Below, in pieces: positions 8,797 through 17,623 of a DNA stretch of 64,000 nt (positions are counted from its first letter, which is position 1; each line of letters opens with the position of its first letter). This DNA comes from Pseudomonadota bacterium (GTDB taxonomy: Bacteria; Pseudomonadota; Gammaproteobacteria; Burkholderiales; Burkholderiaceae_E). The stretch spans positions 71,914 through 135,913 of the forward strand of contig JAEWFA010000038.1 of assembly GCA_023389055.1 (NCBI GenBank), read 5' to 3'. The notes under the pieces were generated by a model, which was not told where the DNA came from, made no database searches, and was given only the letters and a program-made list of their open reading frames with translations. Position numbers and translations under genes: made by a program.

Positions 8797-10855
8797 GTCG
8801 AAGTCCGCTTCCGCGTCGATTCCCGGCGGGATCGACGAGTCGACGCTGTACCGCGCGATCTTCCATTCGGCTTCCGACGCGATGCTGATCGTCGACGATG
8901 CGGGCCGCATCCGGATCGCGAATGCGCGCAGCGAGTCGGTGTTCGGCTATCGCGTCGACGAGCTCGTCGGCAGCTCGATCGAGGAGCTGATCCCGCAGCG
9001 TTTCCGCGAGTCGCACGCGCAGCACCGCGCACGCTATCGCAGCGCGCCTCGCGCACGGCCCATGGGCGCGAGCATCGCGCTCACCGCGCGTCATCGCGAG
9101 GGACACGAGTTCGCCGTCGAGATCAGCCTCAATCCGCTGCACGTCGACGGCGCGGTCTGGACCTGCGCGAACGTGCGCAACATCGACGAGCTGCGTCACG
9201 CGCAGGACCTGATCGTTCGTGCGCGGCAGGCGAACGCGGTGGCCGATTTCGGGCGCCTGGCGCTGGCCACGCGCGACTTCGCCGCGATCCAGCAACAGGC
9301 GTGCGCGCTGATCGTCGAGCACCTCGGCATCGACCTCGCGCTGTGCGGGCGCGTCGCCCTCGCCGGCGGACGGCTGGGCATCGCGGCACAGATCGGGTTC
9401 GACGACGACCCGCGAATCGAATCGTTGCGCGAGCGGCTCGAGCGGCTCGTCGCCGACGACGCCCCGCGGCTGCTCGATCGGCCGATGCTGCTCGAGCAGC
9501 CGAGCGCCGTGCAGCCCGACGCCACCGCCACGGGCGCCACTACCGCAATCGTCTGCGCGATTCCCGGCGAGGAAGGCGAATGCCTCGGCGTGCTGCTGGC
9601 CGGTTCGGGGGCCTCGCGCAGCTTTTCGCACGACGACGGCAGCTTCCTGCAGGCGCTGGCCAACACGGTCGGCGCGGCGCTGCAGCGCGAAGGCACCGAA
9701 GCCCGGCTGTTCCAGTCGCAGCGCCTGGAGGCGCTCGGCCAGCTCACCGGCGGCGTCGCGCACGATTTCAACAACCTGCTCACCGTGGTCTCGGGCAACC
9801 TGCAGATGCTCGAGGATCGCATCGTCGACGACGCGCTCGGTGCACGATTGGCCAAGGCAGCGATGCGCGCCACGAGCCGCGGAGCCGATCTCACACGCAA
9901 GCTGCTCGCCTTCTCGCGCCGCCAGACGCTGCAGCCGCGCGCCATCGACGTCGCCCGACTGCTCGAGTCGATCGTCGACATCCTGCGCCGCACGCTCGGC
10001 GCGAAGATCGACGTGCGCCTGGATCTCGAAGAAGGCCTGCCCGCGGCGAAGGCCGACCCCGGGATGCTCGACACGGCACTGCTGAACCTCGCAGTGAATG
10101 CGCGCGACGCGATGCCCGACGGAGGGCGGCTCACGTTGTCGGCGAATCGCGTGAACGCGCCCGAGCACCCGGCGATGCGAGACGAGCAGCTCGTCGCCGG
10201 CGACTACGTCAGGATCGCGGTGACCGACACCGGTTCGGGCATGTCCGCCGAGGTGCTTGCCCGCGCCTTCGAGCCCTTCTTCACCACCAAGGAGAGCGGC
10301 AAGGGCAGCGGCCTGGGGCTGAGTCTCGTCTACGGTTTTGCCAAGCAGTCGGGCGGACACATCGACGTGCGCAGCGCACCCGGCACCGGCACCTCCATCG
10401 CGCTGTACCTGCCGGTCGACGACGGCAGTACGGCACCGCGCGCAAGGCGCCCGCATGGCGACTACGAGGGCGGCGCGGAGACGATCCTCGTGGTCGAGGA
10501 CGACGACGAGGTGCGCTCGGTGGCGGTGGCGTTCCTCGAGAAGCTCGGCTACCGGGTGCTGCAGGCCGCCGACGCCGCGCAGGCGCTCGCCCGTCTCCAT
10601 TCCGACGCGCACATCGACCTGCTGTTCACCGACGTGGTGATGCGCGGCGAGCTCGACGGACCCGCGCTGGCGCAGGAGGCGACGCGTCGCCGCGCCGGCC
10701 TTCGCGTCGTGTTCACCTCGGGACACGCGCCGGAATCGATCGAACTGCTCGAACGCCGCGTGGGTGCGGAACTGCTGACCAAGCCTTATCGGATCGACCA
10801 GCTCGCGCGCATCGTGCGCCGCGCGCTCGACGCGCCGGCACCCGGGCGTTCCTGA
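8783..10855 (+). CDS. Hybrid sensor histidine kinase (PAS-GAF-HisKA-HATPase-REC)
   Basis: A 690-residue soluble sensor kinase with no membrane segment. A PAS domain occupies about residues 20-135, then a GAF-like region (about 150-300), the dimerisation and phosphoacceptor helix with H327 in GGVAHDFNN, and an ATPase domain with N box NLAVNARDAM, G1 box DTGSGM and G2 box GKGSGLGLS. A C-terminal receiver domain has its acceptor at D617. It overlaps the OmpR-type regulator gene ahead of it. The cytoplasmic PAS and GAF sensors suggest an internal redox or ligand signal, but no cofactor-binding residue can be assigned with confidence. The attached receiver may tune or reverse phosphorylation of the partner regulator. 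Confidence 0.94.
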   Translation: MHSAESKSASASIPGGIDESTLYRAIFHSASDAMLIVDDAGRIRIANARSESVFGYRVDELVGSSIEELIPQRFRESHAQHRARYRSAPRARPMGASIALTARHREGHEFAVEISLNPLHVDGAVWTCANVRNIDELRHAQDLIVRARQANAVADFGRLALATRDFAAIQQQACALIVEHLGIDLALCGRVALAGGRLGIAAQIGFDDDPRIESLRERLERLVADDAPRLLDRPMLLEQPSAVQPDATATGATTAIVCAIPGEEGECLGVLLAGSGASRSFSHDDGSFLQALANTVGAALQREGTEARLFQSQRLEALGQLTGGVAHDFNNLLTVVSGNLQMLEDRIVDDALGARLAKAAMRATSRGADLTRKLLAFSRRQTLQPRAIDVARLLESIVDILRRTLGAKIDVRLDLEEGLPAAKADPGMLDTALLNLAVNARDAMPDGGRLTLSANRVNAPEHPAMRDEQLVAGDYVRIAVTDTGSGMSAEVLARAFEPFFTTKESGKGSGLGLSLVYGFAKQSGGHIDVRSAPGTGTSIALYLPVDDGSTAPRARRPHGDYEGGAETILVVEDDDEVRSVAVAFLEKLGYRVLQAADAAQALARLHSDAHIDLLFTDVVMRGELDGPALAQEATRRRAGLRVVFTSGHAPESIELLERRVGAELLTKPYRIDQLARIVRRALDAPAPGRS

Positions 10856-10916
10856 GCAAGCGCCGCCCAACCGCGCCGGCGACGAGCCGCGAGCGCCGGC
10901 CCCGCGTTTCGCGCGC

Positions 10917-11693
10917 TCAGCGCGCCTCGCGACGTGTGTCGTTGCGACCGATCACGGCGCGCAGCGCCTGCAGCGAGACGATCGCGATCTCGCGATTGCG
11001 CACGTGGATGAGGCCCTCGGCCTGGAAGCGCGACAGGATCCGGCTCACCGTCTCCAGCTTCAGCCCCAGCATGCTGCCGATTTCCTCGCGGGTCATCCGC
11101 AGCACGAAGCAGCTCGCCGAGAAACCCCGTGCAGCCATCCGTTGCGACAAGTTGATGAGGAACGCGGCCAACCGCTCTTCGGCGCGCATCGAACCGAGCA
11201 GCAGCATCAGCGCGCGCTCGCGCTGGATCTCGGCCGACAGCATCCGGAACAATTCGCGCTGCAACGACGGGTCGCGCGTGGCGAGCGCGTCGAGCTCGGC
11301 GAACGGAATCTCGACGACCTCGCTGTCTTCCAGCGCGACGGCGTCACCGGCGTGCACGTCCAGGCCGATGCCGTCGACGCCGAGGACTTCGCCGCCCAGG
11401 TGAAAGCCCGTGACCTGCTCGCGCCCGTCTTCGGTGAGCAGGACCGACTTGAACGAACCTGCGCGGATGCCGAACAGCGAATGGAACGCATCGCCGTAGC
11501 GATACAGGTATTCGCCCCGGCGTACACGCCGACGCGTCGCCGATGCGGCGGCCAGCAGCAGATCCAGTCCGTTGCCCCGCGCGGCGGCGGCGCCTTGCGG
11601 CCGTGCTACCCGCTCCGGAGCGGCCTGCGAAACCTCGACGAGGGCCAGGCCCAGCGGTGCGACGGGGGATTCGGCAAGGTGCATCATCGACAT
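10917..11693 (-). CDS. Crp/FNR-family transcription regulator lacking Fe-S ligands
   Basis: A 258-residue regulator with a cyclic-nucleotide-binding-type sensor domain and a C-terminal helix-turn-helix. The recognition helix TREEIGSMLGLKLETVSRIL keeps the E..SR residues that read the FNR half-site TTGAT. The rest resembles FNR closely (DGREQVTGF, ALEDSE, EERLAAF). However, no cysteine occurs in the N-terminal region, and the residue matching E. coli FNR C122 is V127, in SEVVEIPF instead of MVCEIPF. The protein therefore should not bind the oxygen-sensing 4Fe-4S cluster. It may be a DNR-like NO sensor or a constitutive activator. An AGGAG site seven bases before the chosen ATG decides the start; the frame is open further upstream. 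A matching FNR-type site occurs at 24658. Confidence 0.9.
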   Translation of the reverse strand: MSMMHLAESPVAPLGLALVEVSQAAPERVARPQGAAAARGNGLDLLLAAASATRRRVRRGEYLYRYGDAFHSLFGIRAGSFKSVLLTEDGREQVTGFHLGGEVLGVDGIGLDVHAGDAVALEDSEVVEIPFAELDALATRDPSLQRELFRMLSAEIQRERALMLLLGSMRAEERLAAFLINLSQRMAARGFSASCFVLRMTREEIGSMLGLKLETVSRILSRFQAEGLIHVRNREIAIVSLQALRAVIGRNDTRREAR

Positions 11694-11895
11694 CGAAAAA
11701 CTCCTGCACGCCGGGCCGGTCGCCCGCTCGAACGTCAATCTACCGACCGGCCTGCGCCCCTCGATGGCGATGCGGCAACAGCGGGTAACAGTTTGTAACG
11801 CGTCCGGTGCAGAACCCGATGCGGGGAACCGGCCGGCTCGCGCGCCCGCCGCGCATCGACTAGCATGCGCACATCGATGCTCGCGGAGAAGGTCC

Positions 11896-12339
11896 ATGTA
11901 CAAGCACCTGCTGGTCCCCACCGACGGATCGGAGCTGTCGAACAACGCGGTCGAACGCGCGATCGGATTCGCCCGCGACAGCGGCGCGCGCATCACCGCG
12001 CTGCACGTGATGCCCGAGTACATTCCGCCGGCCTTCGCCGAGTTTCCCGCCGCCGGCCAGGCCTCGTTCGCCGAGTTCACCAAGGCCACCGAGGAGACCG
12101 CGCGCGTCGTGCTCGACGCCGTCGCGCAATCGGCGGCAGCGGCCGGCGTCGACTGCGAAAGCGTCTCGGTGCGACACACGCAACCCTACCGCGCGATCAT
12201 CGACACTGCGCGAGACCGCGGCTGCGACCTTATCTTCATGGCCTCGCACGGCCGGCGCGGATTGAGCGCCCTGGTGCTTGGCAGCGAAACCAACAAGGTG
12301 CTCACGCACTCGAGCATTCCGGTGCTCGTGTTCCGTTGA
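11896..12339 (+). CDS. Universal stress protein (UspA family)
   Basis: A 147-residue single-domain UspA protein of usual length. It begins with the typical MYKHLLVPTDGSELS strand-loop and carries the ATP-binding pattern G-2x-G-9x-G(S/T) near its end, in MASHGRRGLSALVLGSETNK, followed by a VLVFR strand. It is divergent from the FNR-family gene across a 200-base gap, and Usp genes are frequent members of FNR/ANR regulons. I did not find a clear FNR box in this gap; a TAGCAT hexamer at 11861 could be the -10. Similarity begins at the chosen ATG. Confidence 0.92.
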   Translation: MYKHLLVPTDGSELSNNAVERAIGFARDSGARITALHVMPEYIPPAFAEFPAAGQASFAEFTKATEETARVVLDAVAQSAAAAGVDCESVSVRHTQPYRAIIDTARDRGCDLIFMASHGRRGLSALVLGSETNKVLTHSSIPVLVFR

Positions 12340-12380
12340 TCGCGCGAACGCCGCACTCGAAACCACAGGGAGAACGATCC

Positions 12381-12710
12381 ATGGATGCAATGGGACAGGC
12401 CACGGAGCAGGCGGTCGCCGCCCGCGATCGGCTCGCCGCCGAGCTGCGCTCGCTGGTGTCCGACGCCGAGGAGATGCTGAAGGCGGCTTCACGCGGCGGA
12501 AACGAGCAGCTGAACCTCGTTCGCGAGCGCCTCGAGCGCGGCGTGAGCGCGGCGCGCGACGAGCTGAACGCCTTCCAGGAAGCCGCACTGGAAACCGCGC
12601 GGCGAACCGCTGCCGAGACCAACGAGTACGTGCACGAGCATCCGTGGAATGCCGTCGGCGTCGCCGCCGCAGTCGGCGTCCTGCTCGGCGTGCTGCTGAC
12701 GCGGCGCTGA
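12381..12710 (+). CDS. DUF883 (ElaB/YqjD-type) membrane-anchored protein
   Basis: A 109-residue protein: a long amphipathic helix of about 80 residues rich in Ala, Glu and Arg, then the motif EHPWNAVGVAAAVGVLLGVLL and a terminal RR. This is the standard form of the DUF883 family, whose E. coli members ElaB and YqjD are tail-anchored, ribosome-associated inner-membrane proteins induced in stationary phase. It follows the stress protein by 41 bases, with a GGGAGAA ribosome site, so the two may be co-expressed. Confidence 0.85.
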   Translation: MDAMGQATEQAVAARDRLAAELRSLVSDAEEMLKAASRGGNEQLNLVRERLERGVSAARDELNAFQEAALETARRTAAETNEYVHEHPWNAVGVAAAVGVLLGVLLTRR

Positions 12711-12766
12711 GGAGGAAAACCATCCCGGAGACGGCCGCAAGCTGCGGGCGCACGCCGCTGCGGCTG

Positions 12767-13333
12767 GTGCACGCGCTGCTCTTCGGGGTCGCGCTGCTGC
12801 TCGGGCTCGCCGCCGGCACGCCCGCGGGATACGCACGCGGCGCGCCGGCGTCGCCGTCTTCGGCGGCGCAGGTCGGCGCCGATGCGCGCCCGTCGCAAAC
12901 GGTTGCGTCGATCGACGGAGTCGTCGAGCACGTGTACGACGGCGACTCGTTCCGGCTGCGAACGAGCGACGGACGCGCGCTCGGCGTGCGCATCGCGGGC
13001 ATCGACGCGCCGGAGCGCGCGCAGCCTTTCGCCAACGTCTCGCGAAAAGCGCTGCGCGATGCGATCGACGATCGCGAGGTGCACATCGAGGCGATCAAGG
13101 TGGACGCCTACGACCGCGTGGTCGGCCGCGTCTTCGTGGCCGGCCGCGATGTAGGACTCGAACAGCTCGAGCGCGGCCTCGCGTGGCACTTCGCCCGCTA
13201 CGACAACGATCTCGCCCCCCCGGAGCGCGAGCGCTATGCGCTGGCGCAAGCCCGCGCGCAGGCGCGGCACGCGGGACTGTGGCGACAGAACGATCCGCAG
13301 GCGCCCTGGCTATTCCGCAAGCAGCGGCGGTAA
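12767..13333 (+). CDS. Secreted thermonuclease-like (SNase-family) nuclease
   Basis: A staphylococcal-nuclease-fold protein. Visible motifs are VYDGDSFRLR, the catalytic arginine in VRIAGIDAPE, the EAIKVDAYDRVVGRVFV segment and the final GLW. A hydrophobic signal sequence precedes it, so it is likely exported and cuts nucleic acid outside the cytoplasm. The start is uncertain. The first conventional start in frame is the GTG used here (188 residues), but a perfect GGAGG with six-base spacing sits in front of an in-frame ATC at 12722. Starting there would add 15 residues including three arginines, making a better signal peptide. The 3' end overlaps the convergent sirtuin gene by 24 bases. Confidence 0.82.
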   Translation: MHALLFGVALLLGLAAGTPAGYARGAPASPSSAAQVGADARPSQTVASIDGVVEHVYDGDSFRLRTSDGRALGVRIAGIDAPERAQPFANVSRKALRDAIDDREVHIEAIKVDAYDRVVGRVFVAGRDVGLEQLERGLAWHFARYDNDLAPPERERYALAQARAQARHAGLWRQNDPQAPWLFRKQRR

Positions 13334-14119
13334 CGCGACAGCCGCGGGCAGATGAACGCGCGCGTCGGCGATGTCGTCGATCGCCGTCTCATGAGGATCG
13401 ACGACGACGAGCCGCGCGCCGGCACGCCGCGCGAGCGCCGGCAATTCGGCCGCCGGATACACGAGCGCGGAGGTGCCTACGACGAGCATCGCATCGCAGG
13501 CCGCCGCCGCAGCCTGTGCGTCGGCGAGCACCGCCTCGGGAAGCAACTCGCCGAACCAGACGACGTCGGGACGCAGCGGCGCGCCGCACCGCGGGCACGG
13601 CGGCGGTTCGCGCGGATCGCAGCGCCAGTCGAAAGCGGCGGCTATCGCTTCCGGCGCGCCGCACCCCTCCAGGCATTTCACGCGCGTGATGTCGCCGTGC
13701 AGTTCGAGCACGCTGCCACTGCCCGCTCGCCGATGCAGTCCGTCGACGTTCTGCGTGACCACGTCGACGCGCCGCCGGCTCGCCTCGAAGGCGGCGATCG
13801 CAGCGTGGGCGGCATTGGGCTGCGCATTCATCACCGCTGCGCGCCGCTGCGCGTACCAGCGCCACACGAGCGCCGGATCGGCACGAAAACCGGCCTCGGT
13901 CGCGAGCCTCTGCGGATCGAAGCGGGCCCACAACCCGGTGAGAGAGTCGCGGAAAGTCGGTATACCGCTCTCGGCCGAAACGCCGGCACCCGTGAAGACG
14001 ACGACGCGCGCGGCGTCGCGCAGCCAAGTGCGTGCGCGCGCAATCGCCGCGTCGTCGGCGCTGCGCTCCGTCGACGCGCGTTGCTGCGCGCGGTCGTGCT
14101 CTCCGCCGCCGCGGCTCAT
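13310..14119 (-). CDS. Sir2-family NAD-dependent protein deacylase
   Basis: A 269-residue sirtuin. The NAD-binding signature GAGVSAESGIPTFRD lies near residues 44-58, the catalytic-site stretch TQNVDGLH near 122-129 with the base histidine in LELHG, and the zinc ribbon in CLEGC...CPRC. GTSALVYPAA and a late VDPHET segment complete the NAD pocket. The enzyme would remove acyl groups from lysines in cytoplasmic proteins and release O-acyl-ADP-ribose. It converges on the nuclease gene. Starts further downstream are possible because the first 25 residues are polar and poorly conserved. Confidence 0.93.
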   Translation of the reverse strand: MSRGGGEHDRAQQRASTERSADDAAIARARTWLRDAARVVVFTGAGVSAESGIPTFRDSLTGLWARFDPQRLATEAGFRADPALVWRWYAQRRAAVMNAQPNAAHAAIAAFEASRRRVDVVTQNVDGLHRRAGSGSVLELHGDITRVKCLEGCGAPEAIAAAFDWRCDPREPPPCPRCGAPLRPDVVWFGELLPEAVLADAQAAAAACDAMLVVGTSALVYPAAELPALARRAGARLVVVDPHETAIDDIADARVHLPAAVALPPLLAE

Positions 14120-14703
14120 GCGGCACCGTCGCAGGCAAGAACGCCCATTCCACGTGCATTCCGACCGGCTCGTCGGTTGACGCGCACGATTTCGTTCACT
14201 TTCCGCGCATCTCCATAGACGTCACCGCCCACCTCGGAGCAATCGCGCGAAATTCGCGCGTTCTCGTTCGCGCAACAAACCCAGCCGCACGAGCGGCAGG
14301 CGGCAGCGGGCCGGGGCGCGCCGGGCCGCACACGCCGCGGCGCCGGCGCGATGGGCGAAGCCCGGACGCGGAGCAATCGCGTCGCTCGGCGGCGCGACGT
14401 CTGCGGCGCCGAGCAGCGCAGCCTCGGGGTCGGCGCGCGAAGCGCGCTTCGTATCTCTGACTCGCGGCCGCATGTTCGAGCGTAGCGAGCGAAGCTCGCG
14501 AAGCGAGTTCGGCCGCGCGACCCCGAGGTGAGCAGCGGAGGGGAGCCGGCCCGAGGCGCCGGTCGCCGCAGCAGGAGCGCCACCGCGCGAAGCGCTCGGC
14601 CCACCCCGTACGCCGCCGGCCATTGCCGCCGCTGCCGCCGCCCCGCCCTCGCGCCCCGAGATGCCCAGCCGGTCCGCTGCCGCCTGCCGCGACGCGCGTG
14701 TGT
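14120..14703. other. Non-coding, GC-rich gap with inverted repeats
   Basis: No convincing gene is seen on either strand in this 584-base gap between the sirtuin and the GGDEF-EAL gene. It contains an 11-base inverted repeat, CCTCGGGGTCG at 14422-14432 and CGACCCCGAGG at 14517-14527. Between the arms are short self-complementary stretches such as GCGCGCGAAGCGCGC (14433-14447) and repeated GCGAGCGAAGC-like units at 14484-14506. This looks like a folded or repeat-derived element rather than coding DNA. Its function is unknown. Confidence 0.4.
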
Positions 14704-17523
14704 TCACGCCTCGCGAGACTCGATCGCGTCGGCGTCGTGCACGAGATGCATCCGGCGCAACGTCGGCAGCGACTCCAGGAACTCTGCGAGTTCGACGAAC
14801 GGAACGGGATCGCAGATGAGCGCGCCCTGCACCTGGTCGCAATCGAGCGCGCGCAACTCCCGCAGTTCCGCCGCCGTCTCCACGCCTTCGACCATCGCCT
14901 GCATCCCGAGCTTGGCCGCCATCGCGGTGATCGCCTGCACGATCGCGGCATTGCCGCGATCCTCGGGCAGGTTCTGGACGAACGCCCGGTCGATCTTCAG
15001 TCCATCGACGGGCAGGTTCTTCAGGTACGACAACGACGCATAGCCGGTGCCGAAATTGTCGATGACGACCCGCACCCCGAGGCGGCGAAGTTCGCCGATC
15101 AGCGTCACGGTGCGCTCCGCGTTCTCGATGAAAGCGCTCTCGGTGAGCTCGAGCCGCAACAGCCGCGGCGGGAAGCGGCGCTCGAGCAACGATTCGTTCA
15201 GCGCCGAGAGGAATCCGTCTTCGGCGAGTTGCCGTGCCGACACATTCACCGACACGGCGATGTCCGGATGCGTTTCGAGTCCCAGGCGCACTCGATCGTC
15301 CAGGGCGCGGCGGATCGTCCACAAGCCGAGGTCGCGCACCGCGTGGCTCTGCTCGGCGGCGGGCAGGAACTGGTCGGGCAGCAGCATGCCGCGCACCGGA
15401 TGCCGCCAGCGCAGCAGTCCCTCGAAACCGACGACGCGGCGTTCGCCGATGTTCATGATCGGCTGGTAGTGCAGGTCGAGTTCGCCTCGCTGGATCGCCT
15501 GCGGCAGCTCGGCGACGAGCTGCAGTTGCTCGGCGCGCCCGTCCGAGATGCCGCCGGCGAAGAACTGCACGTCGTTGCGTCCGGCCGACTTCGCCTGGTA
15601 CATCGCGGCATCGGCGCAGCGGATCAGCGATTGTGCGTCCTGCGCGTCGTCGGGAGCGAAGGCCACGCCGATGCTCGCCGACAGGAAATAGGCGCGGTTC
15701 GCCAGCACGAGCGGTCGTTCGATCGAAGCGAGCAGGGCGCGTGCCGTCGTCTCGATCTCGTCGCGCGTGCCGGCAGGCGAGATCAACGCGACGAACTCGT
15801 CGCCGCCCATGCGCCCGACGACGCCGTACGCCCCGACCGCGTCGTTCAGGCGGCGCGCGACTTCGATCAGCGCCTTGTCGCCTGCGCTGTGCCCGAGCGT
15901 GTCGTTGATCAGCTTGTAGCGATCGAGGTCGACGTACAACAGAGCGGCGTGCTCGCCGGCCCGCAGGCGTTCATCGAGTTGCTGCAGCAGGTGGACGCGG
16001 TTGGCCAGCCCGGTGAGCGCATCGTGCAGCGACGCGTAGGTAAGGCGCCGTTCGGCCGCCTTGCGCTGCAGGTACAGCGACAGCGTGCGCGAGATCGTCT
16101 CCGCGGCATCGCGCAGGAAGCTCTCGCCGCGGAACGCCACCGGAGCGAGGAACAGCAGCAGGCTCTGCGCGCGGCCGCGCTCGTCGCGCAGGACGGTCAC
16201 GAAGGCGGCATTCGCGCCCAGCGCCCGCGTGCGGTAGCGCGCGGCGAACGACGAATGCTGTGCGAGATCGGCGATCCAGGCATCCCGACCCTCGCGCCAG
16301 CATTCGTCCTCGATGCCGCCGTCGTCCAGCGGAATCTCGTCGGGAAGCGCGGCGATCGCGTGCGTGAACGCCGGATAGCCCCACCGTTCACGCGCGCGCA
16401 GGCCGTGGCCCGATCGGACGAGGTGCACGCCGCCGATCCAGCCGAGCTTGCCGCAGACGGTGATCAGGATCGCCGTGACCACCCGTTGCGGCTCGGTCTG
16501 CTCGCGCATGATCGCGGCGATGTCGCCTTCCAGTTCGAGAAGGATGCGCTGCTGCTTCTCCCGGGTGATGTCGCGCCCGACGCCGCGGTACCCGATGAAC
16601 TGTCCGCCGTCGTCATACACCGGATGGCCGCTGAGCGACAGGTGGTGCACGTTGCCCTGCGGATCGATCTGGCTGAACTCGAAGTTCTCGAACGGCTTGT
16701 GCGCCTCGCAGATCGCTCGATGGGTGTCCCAGTCGGGCGACAGGAAGTCGCTCTCCGGCATCTCCCAGCGGCGCCGCCCCATCGATGAGCGCGCCCAGTT
16801 CCCGACCACCGCGTCGAAGGAGTCGGACAGGAACGAGATGCGGTGCTGCGCGTCGGTCTCCCAGATCCAGTCGGAGCTCAGATGCGTGAGGTCGCGGAAC
16901 TTCGCTTCGCTCGCTGCGAGTTGCTGCTGCATCGAGCGCATTCCCGTGATGTCCTGCACGATGCCCGTCAGGCGTGCGACGTGGCCCTGCTCATCCCGTT
17001 CGGCCTGGCCCAGGCTGCGCACCCAGACGACGTCGCGGTTCGGTCGCATCCAGCGGAAATCGACGCGAACCTCACCGCCGGCCTTCATCGCGCGTCGATG
17101 CGCCTCGCGCCAGCGCTCCTGGTCGCTCGGGTGGATGTGTGCAAGCAGCGCCTTCGGCGCGGGCACGCCGGCGGCAGAAGGAAGTCCGAACAGGCGGAAT
17201 GCGCCTTCGCTCCAGTGCAGCGTGTTCGCGTGCAGATCGTGTGTCCACGAGCCCAGCCCCGCGAGTTGCTCGATGCCGTCCTGTCGTGCGCTCGAGCGCG
17301 AGGAAGCGTCGGCGCTCTGCCTGGCGCGCGCGGCGCGCGTGCGGCGCGCCGCTGCCAGGGCAGCGATGCCGACCAGGCCGGCCAGCGCCGCCAGTGCACA
17401 CGCCCAGAGTTCGACGGTCGCCGGTCGTGCGCCGCCGAAATACGCTACGCTCGCGCCGATCGCGCCTGCGAGCATCGCCGCGGCCGCGGCCGCGAACGCG
17501 AACGACTCGAGACGCGCGACCAC
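14704..17523 (-). CDS. PAS-GGDEF-EAL membrane protein (c-di-GMP turnover)
   Basis: A 939-residue protein. Two hydrophobic segments within the first 60 residues anchor it. PAS folds follow (about 85-205 and 210-335), then a GAF-like region, a diguanylate cyclase domain with an intact GGDEF motif, and a C-terminal EAL-type phosphodiesterase domain. The cyclase domain lacks the inhibitory RxxD site just before GGDEF. In the EAL domain the signature is FEGLLRW rather than EALLRW. The metal-binding loop reads IDNFGTGYASL, so the second Asp of the usual DDFG pair is Asn. Other EAL residues (SVNVSARQL, LELTES, LKID, VEGVE) are present. Cyclase activity is likely; phosphodiesterase activity may be weakened. 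Start is a GTG. Confidence 0.92.
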   Translation of the reverse strand: MVARLESFAFAAAAAAMLAGAIGASVAYFGGARPATVELWACALAALAGLVGIAALAAARRTRAARARQSADASSRSSARQDGIEQLAGLGSWTHDLHANTLHWSEGAFRLFGLPSAAGVPAPKALLAHIHPSDQERWREAHRRAMKAGGEVRVDFRWMRPNRDVVWVRSLGQAERDEQGHVARLTGIVQDITGMRSMQQQLAASEAKFRDLTHLSSDWIWETDAQHRISFLSDSFDAVVGNWARSSMGRRRWEMPESDFLSPDWDTHRAICEAHKPFENFEFSQIDPQGNVHHLSLSGHPVYDDGGQFIGYRGVGRDITREKQQRILLELEGDIAAIMREQTEPQRVVTAILITVCGKLGWIGGVHLVRSGHGLRARERWGYPAFTHAIAALPDEIPLDDGGIEDECWREGRDAWIADLAQHSSFAARYRTRALGANAAFVTVLRDERGRAQSLLLFLAPVAFRGESFLRDAAETISRTLSLYLQRKAAERRLTYASLHDALTGLANRVHLLQQLDERLRAGEHAALLYVDLDRYKLINDTLGHSAGDKALIEVARRLNDAVGAYGVVGRMGGDEFVALISPAGTRDEIETTARALLASIERPLVLANRAYFLSASIGVAFAPDDAQDAQSLIRCADAAMYQAKSAGRNDVQFFAGGISDGRAEQLQLVAELPQAIQRGELDLHYQPIMNIGERRVVGFEGLLRWRHPVRGMLLPDQFLPAAEQSHAVRDLGLWTIRRALDDRVRLGLETHPDIAVSVNVSARQLAEDGFLSALNESLLERRFPPRLLRLELTESAFIENAERTVTLIGELRRLGVRVVIDNFGTGYASLSYLKNLPVDGLKIDRAFVQNLPEDRGNAAIVQAITAMAAKLGMQAMVEGVETAAELRELRALDCDQVQGALICDPVPFVELAEFLESLPTLRRMHLVHDADAIESREA

Positions 17524-17623
17524 GCCCCGCTCGGTGGCGGTGTCCGGAATCTCGTTCTCCTGTCAGCGGCCGGAAGTCGGCGCCACTGTAGCGGAAGCGC
17601 GCCGCCGCAACGAGGAATTTGTC

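Noticed and set aside
8717..10870. A 717-codon minus-strand frame opposite the hybrid kinase
   Set aside because: Shadow of the kinase; no domain motif and abnormal composition.
11694..11895. FNR box between the FNR-family gene and the stress-protein gene
   Set aside because: Searched on both strands; only loose half-sites occur, so no autoregulatory site is claimed.
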